64,000 nucleotides of DNA from CAVORB01 sp963698495 (GTDB lineage: Bacteria > Pseudomonadota > Gammaproteobacteria > Chromatiales > Chromatiaceae): positions 1-64,000 of the forward strand of contig CAVORB010000005.1 of NCBI GenBank assembly GCA_963698495.1. The letters are read 5' to 3'. Position numbers and translations under genes: made by a program. How positions within the stretch are numbered: the stretch's first letter is position 1; every line of letters begins with the position of its first letter. Under the pieces are notes generated by a model, which was given only the letters and a program-made list of their open reading frames with translations, was not told the origin of the DNA and searched no databases. Of this stretch, positions 35,384 through 42,999 are shown in pieces.

Positions 35384-36831
35384 CGCAATACCTCGCTGAC
35401 CAGCCGGTACAGGGGGTCGGGCCAGAGAAACAGAACGATACAGCCGGCCGCCGTGATGCCGATCGCCAGCAGGCTCGGCAGCGGAGCCTCGCTCAGGCCG
35501 CTGGAGGGCGCCGCCGGCGCGGCGAAGAAGCCGCGAACCGGAATGACCACCAGGTAGGCGATATTCAGCAGCGAGCTGATCAGCAGCACCGCGGTCAGCA
35601 TCCACGCCCCCGTATCCAGGGTACCCTGCACCAGCCACCACTTGCTCCAGGTGCCGCCGAACGGGGGCAGGCCGACGATCGACAGGGCACCGATCAGGAA
35701 CGCCATCATGGTCAGCGGCATGGAACGGCCGAGTCCGTCGAGCTCGCTCACGCGGGTCTTGTGCGCGGCGACCATGATGGCCCCGGCGCAGAAAAACAGC
35801 GTGATCTTGCCGAAGGCGTGCATGACGACGTGCATGCCCCCGCCGACCACCCCGGCGGCAACGCCGAGCATGGCCCCGAGCACAATGTAGCTGAGCTGGC
35901 TGATGGTCGAATAGGCCAGCCGCGCCTTGAGATTGTCCTTGGTCATCGCGACCAGCGAGCCGATCAGGATCGTCAGCGCCGCGAGCGCGGCCAGCCAGTC
36001 GGCGGCGGCGAGATCGGCTACCGTGTCGATGCCGAACAGATAGACGGCGACCTTGAGGATGGTGAACACGCCGGCCTTGACCACCGCCACGGCGTGCAGC
36101 AATGCGGAAACCGGCGTCGGAGCGACCATCGCGGCGGGCAGCCAGCGGTGGAACGGCATCAGCGCCGCCTTGCCGGTGCCGATCACGTACAGCACCAGCA
36201 GCGTGCCGAGCACGAGGTCGTTCTCGTCGCCGAACACGCCGCCGGGCGTGAACTCGAGCGTGCCGGTGAGCGCCCAGGTCCAGATCATGGCCAGCAGCAG
36301 AAACAGGATCGAGGTGCCCATGAGCAGTCCGAGATAGACGCGGCCGGCGCGCCGCGCCGCATCGGTTCCGGCGTGCGTGACCAGCGGATAGGTGGCGACT
36401 GTCAGCAGCTCGTAGAACACGAACAGCGTGAACATGTTGGCCGCCAGCGCGATGCCCATGGCGGCACCGATCGACACCGCGAACGCCGCATAGAAGCGCG
36501 TCTGGTTCTCCTCGTGGTGGGCGCGCATGTAGCCGATCGCATAGACCGACGTCACCGGCCACAGGAAGCCGGCGACCAGCGCGAAGAGCATACCCAGGGG
36601 CTCCGGGGACAGCGCCAGCGCCAGGCCGTCGATCGGTTCGGCCAGAACCAGGCGCGGGGCGTCATCCCAGCTGACGGTCGCAGCCAGTCCGGCGACCAGC
36701 ACGAACAGCAGCACGCCGGACAGGACGGTCACCGTCTCGCGCAGGTTCGGGGCACGACCGGTGGCCGCCACGCCGGCCGCCGCGACGAACGGCAGCAGCA
36801 GGATCAGCAGCAGTAATTGCGCGGCGCTCAC
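35380..36831 (-). CDS. MrpA/NuoL-like proton-conducting membrane subunit
   Basis: 483 residues, about 14 membrane segments. GTGKAALMPFHRWLPAAMVA followed by PTPVSALLHAVAVVKAGVFT is the pattern of NuoL and the MrpA N-terminal domain, more than of MrpD. Another buried Lys lies in VAMTKDNLKARLAYSTISQL. There is no fused C-terminal domain; that part is encoded separately with mrpB. It would provide one of the ion channels of the antiporter. Overlaps both neighbours by four bases. Confidence 0.8.
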   Translation of the reverse strand: MSAAQLLLLILLLPFVAAAGVAATGRAPNLRETVTVLSGVLLFVLVAGLAATVSWDDAPRLVLAEPIDGLALALSPEPLGMLFALVAGFLWPVTSVYAIGYMRAHHEENQTRFYAAFAVSIGAAMGIALAANMFTLFVFYELLTVATYPLVTHAGTDAARRAGRVYLGLLMGTSILFLLLAMIWTWALTGTLEFTPGGVFGDENDLVLGTLLVLYVIGTGKAALMPFHRWLPAAMVAPTPVSALLHAVAVVKAGVFTILKVAVYLFGIDTVADLAAADWLAALAALTILIGSLVAMTKDNLKARLAYSTISQLSYIVLGAMLGVAAGVVGGGMHVVMHAFGKITLFFCAGAIMVAAHKTRVSELDGLGRSMPLTMMAFLIGALSIVGLPPFGGTWSKWWLVQGTLDTGAWMLTAVLLISSLLNIAYLVVIPVRGFFAAPAAPSSGLSEAPLPSLLAIGITAAGCIVLFLWPDPLYRLVSEVLR

Positions 36832-38312
36832 CCGTCACCTCCCATCAGCAGACTCGCGATCTTGCGCGCATTGCCCACACTGAGGTCGGTGGCCAGACCG
36901 AAGTAGAGGTTGGCGCCCACCAGCAGCCAGATCGGCGCCAGCATGGACAGCGGCGCCTCCTGCGGCACCGCGGCACCCTCCGCCGGGCGCTGGAAGTAGG
37001 CGACCTCCACCAGTCGCCAGACATAGATCAGCGCAAGGATCGACCCGACCAGCACGACGAGCGCGACCGGCCACCAGCCGCGCTCCATGACCGCGAGCAC
37101 CAGGTACCACTTGCTGATGAAGCCGACCGTCGGCGGCACACCGATCAGACTCAGTCCGCCGACCACGATCGCGCCCATGGTCCAGGGCATACGCCAGCCC
37201 AAGCCGGCGAAGTCACGCAGACTGACGGTACCCAGCCTGTACGCCACCGCGCCCAGCGCGAGGAAAAGCGCCCCCTTCATCAGCGCATGGTTGAAAAGAT
37301 GCAGCACGCCGGCCGTGACCCCGGCCGCCGTGGCGATGCCGATACCCAGCACCATATAGCCGATCTGCGCGACGCTCGAGTAGGCGAGCATGCGCTTGAC
37401 GTCGTCCTCGTAGATCGCGACCAGGGAGGCCGACAGGACGCCGAGGATGCCGAGCACGAGTAGGATCTTGTCGAACGGCATCTCGTGTAGGGCGAAATCC
37501 GCCCCGAAGATGTCGAGCATGAAGCGCAACATGACATACAGCGCGACCTTGGTCGCCGTCGCGGCGAGGAATGCGCTGACGATCGACGGCGCGTACGCGT
37601 ATGCGTTCGGCAGCCACAGGTGCAGTGGGAACAACGCCAGCTTGAGGCCGATGCCGACGGTGAGGAAGGCGAAACCCGCACGGACGGTGCGCGTATCGGC
37701 CACCTCGGGCAGGCGCGCCGCCAAGTCCTGCATGTTGAGCGTACCCGTCATCATGTACAGGAAACCGATGCCGATCAGGATGAAGGTGGCACCGATGGTC
37801 CCCATGACCAGGTACTGGAACGCGGCATTCAGAGCCCGCCGGTCGCGCCCCATGCTGATCAGGGCGTAGGAGGCCAGGGACGAGATCTCCAGGAAGACGA
37901 AGACGTTGAACGCGTCCCCGGTGGTGACGATGCCGAGAAGCCCCGCCAGCGCCAGCAGAAACGCGGCATAGAAGCGCGCGGCGCGCTCCGCCGGTATCTC
38001 CTGCTCGACGCTGCGCCGGGCGAACAGCATGACCAGCGTCGCCATCGCGGTGACGATCAACAACACGAGCGCACCGAGCATGTCGATCCGGTACTCGATG
38101 CCCCAGGGCGGCTCCCAGCCGCCCAGGTGATAGCTGATCGCGCCGCCCTCCGGGACCTGCAGCAGCAGGCCGACCGCGCTCGCCAGGCTGAGCAGGGCCG
38201 CCGCGAGCGCGATCAGCCAAGCGGCGGGCACCCGGTCGACGAGCACGCACAGCGGCGCCGCCAGCAGCGGCACGACCACGACCAGAACCGGCAAATGGGC
38301 CGACAGGCTCAA
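36828..38312 (-). CDS. mrpD: Na+/H+ antiporter subunit MrpD
   Basis: 494 residues, about 14 membrane segments. Typical MrpD/NuoM elements: VFVFLEISSLASYALISMGR, IGLKLALFPLHLWLPNAYAY with APSIVSAFLAATATKVALYV, EDDVKRMLAYSSVAQIGYMV and HLFNHALMKGALFLALGAVA (conserved Glu and Lys of the proton path). Four-base overlaps with mrpC and the next gene. Acts in the inner membrane to exchange Na+ for H+. Confidence 0.85.
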   Translation of the reverse strand: MSLSAHLPVLVVVVPLLAAPLCVLVDRVPAAWLIALAAALLSLASAVGLLLQVPEGGAISYHLGGWEPPWGIEYRIDMLGALVLLIVTAMATLVMLFARRSVEQEIPAERAARFYAAFLLALAGLLGIVTTGDAFNVFVFLEISSLASYALISMGRDRRALNAAFQYLVMGTIGATFILIGIGFLYMMTGTLNMQDLAARLPEVADTRTVRAGFAFLTVGIGLKLALFPLHLWLPNAYAYAPSIVSAFLAATATKVALYVMLRFMLDIFGADFALHEMPFDKILLVLGILGVLSASLVAIYEDDVKRMLAYSSVAQIGYMVLGIGIATAAGVTAGVLHLFNHALMKGALFLALGAVAYRLGTVSLRDFAGLGWRMPWTMGAIVVGGLSLIGVPPTVGFISKWYLVLAVMERGWWPVALVVLVGSILALIYVWRLVEVAYFQRPAEGAAVPQEAPLSMLAPIWLLVGANLYFGLATDLSVGNARKIASLLMGGDG

Positions 38313-38716
38313 GTGTCGGTACTCCTGCCGGTCGCCTTGTCGCCGGGTGCCTCTCGCCGTTCGGCGGCGCTGTCCTGTGCCTGTATTTCGTCCTCCTCGA
38401 CGGTGCCGTAGGCCTCATTGATGCGTACGACCAGGGCCAGACCCACCGCCGTTGTCGCCACCCCGACGACGATCGCGGTTAGGATCAGGACATGAGGCAG
38501 CGGATTGGAATACAGCGAGACACCCTCTGTCAGGATGGGTGCGTGGCCGTCGGCGACTTTCCCCATCGAGATGTAGAGGATGAACACGGAGGTCTGGAAC
38601 AGGGCGAGCCCGACCAGCTTCTTCACCAAGTTGCCCTGGGAGATGACGACGTAGAACCCCGCCATCATCAGGAAGATGGCGATGAAGTCGTTGTAAAGGC
38701 CGGGCAGCCCGCTCAC
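38309..38716 (-). CDS. mrpC: Na+/H+ antiporter subunit MrpC (NuoK-like)
   Basis: 135 residues with three membrane helices as in NuoK: FIAIFLMMAGFYVVISQGNL, LVGLALFQTSVFILYISMGK, PLPHVLILTAIVVGVATTAV. The C-terminal 35 residues are hydrophilic. The conserved Glu of NuoK is replaced in the family by other residues, so this is assigned by order and topology as well as sequence. Confidence 0.85.
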   Translation of the reverse strand: MSGLPGLYNDFIAIFLMMAGFYVVISQGNLVKKLVGLALFQTSVFILYISMGKVADGHAPILTEGVSLYSNPLPHVLILTAIVVGVATTAVGLALVVRINEAYGTVEEDEIQAQDSAAERREAPGDKATGRSTDT

Positions 38717-39684
38717 GAGGCGCGCCTCCTGCCCGACAGGGCGTAGAAGATCAACAGGATGACCGCGAACACCGTGATGCCGACCCCGACCTCGACCAGC
38801 AGGACGCCGAGGTGCTGTCCGTGCACCGGGTCGTGGGACAGCACGGAGTAGTCGAGAAACGCGCGCCCGCCGAGCAGCGAGACCACGCCGACCCCGCCAT
38901 AGATCAGCACGCCGAGCGCGGCGAGACGGTGCAACCAGTGCGGCGGCACCACCAGGCGCGCATTTCCCTCGCCGAACACCAGGTCGTACAGGATGAACGC
39001 GGTCGCGAAGATCACCCCGGCCTGGAAGCCGCCGCCCGCACCGAAGTCGCCGTGAAACTGCACATACAGGGCGTACAGCAGGATCAGCGGGATGAGCACC
39101 TTGACCACGACCCGGAGCACCAGCTGGTCGCCGATCGCGGTGCGGCCGGGCCTGGTTTCCGGGCTTTCCTGGATGCCCAGCAGCAGCAGGACGGCGAGCC
39201 CGGCAGTGAAGATCACGACCGTCTCGCCGAAGGTGTCATAGCCGCGATAACTGGCCAGCACCGCCGTCACCATGTTCGGCATGCCCACCTCGGACGGCCC
39301 CTGCTCGATGTAGCGCGGCGCCACGTGCCGGTGGACCGGCGCATCCGGGTCACCGAGCAGCGGCGCATCCAGGATGCCGTAGATCAGAGCAGCGCCGGTC
39401 ACGCCGACGACGATCAAGGGCAGCAGAGGGCTGTGTTTGGGGCGCTGCTCCCAGCGGCTGGTCAGGCGCAGGCTGGACAGCATCAGCACCGTCGTGACCC
39501 CGGCGCCGACCGCAGCCTCCGTGAAGGCTACATCCACGGCGTCCAGGTCCATGAACAACGCCGCGGTCATGAAACTGTACACACCGAACAGCATGACCAC
39601 CGCGAACAGGTCGTGGAGCCGGATCGCGGCGAGCGCGATGAGTACCAGAAAACTCAGCAGGATAACATCGATCAGGCCTTCGAT
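38713..39684 (-). CDS. mrpB: DUF4040-MrpB fusion subunit with an apparent ATC start
   Basis: About 323 residues: an N-terminal DUF4040/MbhD-type part (LFAVVMLFGVYSFMTAALFM, AVDVAFTEAAVGAGVTTVLM), a middle linker, and an MrpB part (KVLIPLILLYALYVQFHGDF, GAGGGFQAGVIFATAFILYD). Thus the MrpA C-terminal module is carried here, not on the NuoL-like gene. In this frame there is no ATG, GTG or TTG near the expected N-terminus; an ATC at 39684, seven bases after GGAGG, gives IEGLIDVILLSFLV, the natural start of the first helix. Overlaps mrpG by 13 bases. Confidence 0.75.
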   Translation of the reverse strand: MEGLIDVILLSFLVLIALAAIRLHDLFAVVMLFGVYSFMTAALFMDLDAVDVAFTEAAVGAGVTTVLMLSSLRLTSRWEQRPKHSPLLPLIVVGVTGAALIYGILDAPLLGDPDAPVHRHVAPRYIEQGPSEVGMPNMVTAVLASYRGYDTFGETVVIFTAGLAVLLLLGIQESPETRPGRTAIGDQLVLRVVVKVLIPLILLYALYVQFHGDFGAGGGFQAGVIFATAFILYDLVFGEGNARLVVPPHWLHRLAALGVLIYGGVGVVSLLGGRAFLDYSVLSHDPVHGQHLGVLLVEVGVGITVFAVILLIFYALSGRRRAS

Positions 39685-40016
39685 GACGCATCCTCCTCTG
39701 CTTCGTCCTCGGCACGACCGAGCTCTGGCGGATAGCCCCCGTGCAGCGCCGCTTTGGCCATCGCATGGGTCGCGGTCGGATTGGTCGCCAGCACCAGAAT
39801 CAGAATCGCCAGGACCTTGAACAGATCCAGCGACCACTCCATCTGCAGCATCAGCCCGGCGAGCAGCAATGGCGCTGCGAGCGTCTCCGTCACACCGGCT
39901 GCGTGCACTCTCGAGTAGAAATCGGGGAGCCGCAAAAGGCCCACCGCACCGGTGATGCACAGCATCCCGCCGGTCAGCAGGAAGAAGCCGCTGAGCAGCT
40001 CGATCGCCGAGGTCAT
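39672..40016 (-). CDS. mrpG: Na+/H+ antiporter subunit MrpG
   Basis: 114 residues with three membrane helices: ELLSGFFLLTGGMLCITGAV, then GLLRLPDFYSRVHAAGVTET (the family's conserved G-L-x-R-x-P-D-x-Y-x-R-x-H-A), then FKVLAILILVLATNPTATHA. Overlaps mrpF by four bases. Confidence 0.9.
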   Translation of the reverse strand: MTSAIELLSGFFLLTGGMLCITGAVGLLRLPDFYSRVHAAGVTETLAAPLLLAGLMLQMEWSLDLFKVLAILILVLATNPTATHAMAKAALHGGYPPELGRAEDEAEEDASSKA

Positions 40017-40300
40017 GGCCGCTCCCCCTCTTCGCTGCGCTTGCGGGGAATGCCGCTGTATTCGAAGAAGCGCATGACGGCGATCGTGCTGACGAAGTTG
40101 ACCAAGGCGTACAACAGCGCGATGTCCAGAAAGCTGTGCCAGGAGAGCGCGTACCCGCCCAGCGCGATCAGCAGAACGGTCTTGGTGCCGAACAGGTTGG
40201 CAGCCAGCATGCGATCGTAAGCGCTCGGTCCCTCGAACGCCCGGATCAGGGCCAGAACCATGGTCACCAGGACCGCGACGATTGCAGCGCCGAGCATCAC
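40013..40300 (-). CDS. mrpF: Na+/H+ antiporter subunit MrpF
   Basis: 95 residues, three helices: IVAVLVTMVLALIRAFEGPS with AYDRMLAANLFGTKTVLLIA (the R-x-x-x-G-P-S-x-x-D-R motif of MrpF) and FLDIALLYALVNFVSTIAVM. One base after the mrpE stop. Confidence 0.9.
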   Translation of the reverse strand: MMLGAAIVAVLVTMVLALIRAFEGPSAYDRMLAANLFGTKTVLLIALGGYALSWHSFLDIALLYALVNFVSTIAVMRFFEYSGIPRKRSEEGERP

Positions 40301-40301
40301 G

Positions 40302-40769
40302 TCAGAGACCGAGGCGCCGGATACGGCGCTCCATCTCGCCTTCGCGCAGCTCGTCGACGCCCTCCTGCGAGAGGGCGTGGATGACGAAGTGGTCGTCGCG
40401 TACGTCGGTGGTCAGGGTGCCGGGCGTCAGTGTGATCGAGTTGGCATACAGGGTCTTTTCGACCGGCGTCTCAACGCTCGTGTCGAGTCGTGCCCAGACC
40501 GGGTTGACGGGCAGCCGCGGGTCCCAGATGCGCCGGGCAAGGTCGATATTGGCCTTGACGACACTCCACGCCAACCAGAACAGGTAGCCGAGCAGGCCGA
40601 GACCCGGGCGCAGCGTGATGGGCTCATGGTCGACGCGGTCCATGCGCCGCAGGAACCAGACCACCAGCAGTACCGAAGCCAGACCCAGCGAGATCAGCAG
40701 CGGAGTGAAATGCCCGGAGAGCAGTAGCCACAGAGAACCCAGGACGGTCAGGATTGGGACGTTTCGCAT
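40302..40769 (-). CDS. mrpE: Na+/H+ antiporter subunit MrpE
   Basis: 155 residues. Two N-terminal helices (ILTVLGSLWLLLSGHFTPLL; ISLGLASVLLVVWFLRRMD), the conserved FWLAWSVVKANIDLARRIWD, and the soluble tail with LYANSITLTPGTLTTDVRDD and FVIHALSQEGVDELREGEME, all typical of MrpE. First gene of the operon, order E-F-G-B-C-D-(NuoL-like)-(small)-(MrpD-like). Confidence 0.9.
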   Translation of the reverse strand: MRNVPILTVLGSLWLLLSGHFTPLLISLGLASVLLVVWFLRRMDRVDHEPITLRPGLGLLGYLFWLAWSVVKANIDLARRIWDPRLPVNPVWARLDTSVETPVEKTLYANSITLTPGTLTTDVRDDHFVIHALSQEGVDELREGEMERRIRRLGL

Positions 40770-40880
40770 GATGGGCAGGGGGCTAACGTGAGACCAAACC
40801 GGTGCGGTACGGGCGGTTCAATTGCTTCGGCACGTTGAACTTACCGAAAAGGGGCAAGTGTTGGCAATGCCTGACGGACA

Positions 40881-41168
40881 TTAGCGGGGAGTCAGCCGAT
40901 CGAATTTGCCGAAGGCGTCGTCCTGGAGGACGTCCCGGCCGGCAAACAGCCCGTGGACGACTACGATCCCCGGCTTGCATTTGCGCAGACACGTGAACTC
41001 CTTGGCCGTCACGAACAGATAGGCCGCGATGAACATCGCCACCGAGACAGACCCAACCCATTGGTTCGTTAAGTCGAGTCGGGAATTGGCCGCTTCGGCA
41101 GCCATGGCGAGGCCGGGTGAGAGCAGGAGGGCGATCAGGGCTGCGGCGCGCGACGCGGGCTTGGGCAT
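40881..41168 (-). pseudogene. N-terminal remnant of NhaD-type Na+/H+ antiporter
   Basis: A signal peptide (ALIALLLSPGLAMAAEA) is followed by RLDLTNQWVGSVSVAMFIAA and YLFVTAKEFTCLRKCKPGIV. This is close to the NhaD start, where L-D-L-T-x-H-W-V-G, Y-x-x-V-x-A-E-E and L-R-K-S-K-P are typical. After about residue 71 (near 40956) similarity stops and the frame closes after 24 unrelated residues. NhaD proteins have close to 480 residues, so only the first helix remains. A C-terminal candidate lies at 32955-33059, beyond the Mrp operon. Confidence 0.6.
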
Positions 41169-41354
41169 CGTGACTCCTTCGGTAGGCGAATAAGGATCCC
41201 TTGTACTGCGCTCGGTCCGTGGTGACGCGACCGACCTCAGCGGGATCTCGGATTGGTTGTGGTTCGAACGGACGCGCGGACAAGCGTAACGCGAGGCGGC
41301 CTCCGCGTCACCAATTCGTAATATTTCGCGGGAGCGGCGAGAAGCCGCGGGGGA

Positions 41355-42113
41355 TCAAGTCAGGTTCTGTCGGTGGTCGTCCGCCGGTGCGCCGGCTACG
41401 ATCGTCTCCAGTGCCTCCAGGTCCTGCAGCTCGACATGCTTGCGGTCGACCTTGAGCAGTCCCTCGTCCTGGAAGCGGGTGAAGAGCCTGCTTACGGTCT
41501 CCACGGCCAGTCCGAGATAGTTGGCGATCTCATGGCGGGACATGCTGAGAAAGAAGTCGGTGGGACAGAGACCGCGCTTGCGCAGTCGCTTGGACATGCT
41601 CAGCAAGAAGGCGGCGAGTCGTTCCTCCGCGCTCTTCTTGCCCAGGAGCAGCAGCATCTCGGTGTCCTGACCGATCTCCTTGCTGAGCAGCCGGTACATC
41701 TGGTGCTGTAGCGAGGCGATGGAGGCGCTGAGCTCCTCGAGGCGCTGGAACGGGATTTCGCAGATGGCGGACGTCTCGAGCACCTTGGCGGAACAGGCGT
41801 GAACCTCCTTGTCTATGGCATCCAGACCGATGATCTCCCCGGGTAGATGAAAGCCGAGCACCTGCTCGCCGCCTTCCTCGCTCGGGGCATAGGTCTTCAC
41901 CGAGCCCGTTTTCACGACGTAGAGGGAACGAAAGCGCTCGCCGCTACGAAACAGGTAGTCACCCCGGTGCAGAGGACGAGTCCGCTTGACGATGTCGTCC
42001 AGGCGCTCCACGTCCTCGGACGTCAGGCCCATCGGCAAGCAGAGAGTTCCCAGGCTGCAGTTCTTACAGGCAACCCTGATCGTCTCGAAGGAAATGACCT
42101 TGCGCTCAGTCAA
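41355..42113 (-). CDS. fnr: FNR/ANR-type oxygen-sensing transcription regulator
   Basis: 252 residues. Cluster cysteines at 16, 19, 25 (RVACKNCSLGTLCLP) and 107 (EVHACSAKV) would bind a 4Fe-4S cluster. The effector domain includes YLFRSGERFRSLYVVKTGSV; the HTH MSRHEIANYLGLAVETVSRL carries the E-x-x-S-R residues that read TTGAT half-sites. It activates anaerobic and microaerobic genes. An FNR-type site lies 44 bases upstream of its own start, and another in front of ccoN. Confidence 0.95.
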   Translation of the reverse strand: MTERKVISFETIRVACKNCSLGTLCLPMGLTSEDVERLDDIVKRTRPLHRGDYLFRSGERFRSLYVVKTGSVKTYAPSEEGGEQVLGFHLPGEIIGLDAIDKEVHACSAKVLETSAICEIPFQRLEELSASIASLQHQMYRLLSKEIGQDTEMLLLLGKKSAEERLAAFLLSMSKRLRKRGLCPTDFFLSMSRHEIANYLGLAVETVSRLFTRFQDEGLLKVDRKHVELQDLEALETIVAGAPADDHRQNLT

Positions 42114-42156
42114 AACTCGCTCTCCGCTCTTGCCTCACCGTATTCTGCAGGTTCAT

Positions 42157-42170
42157 TTGACCTGGATCAA
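42157..42170 (-). promoter_or_regulatory. FNR-box candidate upstream of fnr
   Basis: TTGACCTGGATCAA differs from TTGAT-N4-ATCAA at one position. It lies 44-57 bases before the fnr start codon, close enough to the transcription start for autoregulation, probably repression. Confidence 0.6.
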
Positions 42171-42252
42171 GCGAAGCGGTTCTCAAAACGCGCCAGAGGC
42201 TGATTTTTTCGTGGAAGCGGCTGGCTGATGTGCGGGCCGAAATCGGCAACCC

Positions 42253-42282
42253 AAAAAAAAGCCGCGCCAGTGGCGCGGCTTT
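42253..42282 (-). terminator. Rho-independent terminator after the sulfur globule gene
   Basis: On the minus strand AAAGCCGCGCC pairs with GGCGCGGCTTT around a short loop and is followed by a run of T (eight A on the plus strand at 42253-42260). It starts 20 bases after the stop codon. Confidence 0.9.
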
Positions 42283-42301
42283 CGCGGCATTGTGCGAGCG
42301 G

Positions 42302-42676
42302 CTACTTGGATTCGCCGCCGGCGGGTGCCGCCGGAGCCACGGGGGCCGCGTAAGGAGCAGCATAAGGGGCGCCGTAGCCACCCCAGCCGGGGTAACCGCC
42401 CCAAGGTCCGCCGCCCCATCCGTAGGGGCCGTAGCCATAGTAGTCCCGATAGCGGTTGTAGCCGCGACCGTAGCCGCGCCCGCCGCCGGACATGCTCATG
42501 TTGAAGTCGCCGTAGCCGTCGCCCATCATGTCGTTCCACCAGTCGTTGCCGCCCCAGCCGGAGCCGGGGTAGCCGCCCCAGGGGCCGCCGCCCCAAAAGG
42601 CCTGGGCCGAAGTCATGGAAAACGCGGCGGTGCCGGCAATGGCGGCAACACCCAGGATCTTGGCAAGCTTCTGCAT
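42302..42676 (-). CDS. Sulfur globule protein (SgpA/B-like)
   Basis: 124 residues. A signal peptide (MQKLAKILGVAAIAGTAAFS...AQA) exports the protein. The mature part is made of Gly, Trp, Tyr and Pro repeats (FWGGGPWGGYPGSGWGGN, YGDFNMSMSGGGRGYGRGYN, YGYGPYGWGGGPWGGYPGWG) and an Ala-Pro-Tyr tail. Allochromatium Sgp proteins have the same build and line the periplasmic sulfur globules formed during oxidation of sulfide and thiosulfate. The DFNxSMSG core supports this family over a generic glycine-rich protein. Monocistronic, with a strong terminator. Confidence 0.8.
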   Translation of the reverse strand: MQKLAKILGVAAIAGTAAFSMTSAQAFWGGGPWGGYPGSGWGGNDWWNDMMGDGYGDFNMSMSGGGRGYGRGYNRYRDYYGYGPYGWGGGPWGGYPGWGGYGAPYAAPYAAPVAPAAPAGGESK

Positions 42677-42999
42677 AGTCTGACGCTCCTGCAAGAATTT
42701 AGAGTAGCTCGTTCTACAGTAACGAACCTCGACCGCGGACTGCTTCAACAGCGGCGGGTACGCTTGACGGATTCGCTTTCACGAACCTCCGGGAGTATAG
42801 GCATACGAGTCGAGAATGTGAAGGAACCCGGGGCTTCAGGCGCCGGGTTTACGGGACAGCACGCCGTCTCGGGCGCCACCATCGCCGCGCGCTGGCCGTC
42901 GCCGCGATGAACCGCGCTTGTCAATTGAGGCACGGGGGGGAATTTGGTAGTTTGTGCACCGAGACGGCCGGTCCCCTTTAGCCTCGAATCCCCGACCTC
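42677..42999 (+). other. Intergenic region between the sulfur globule gene and pyrG
   Basis: 323 bases. The minus-strand part just before 42676 has a GGAGCGT Shine-Dalgarno for the sulfur globule gene. The remainder should hold divergent promoters, but I could not settle on -35/-10 pairs. No RNA gene recognised. Confidence 0.4.
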
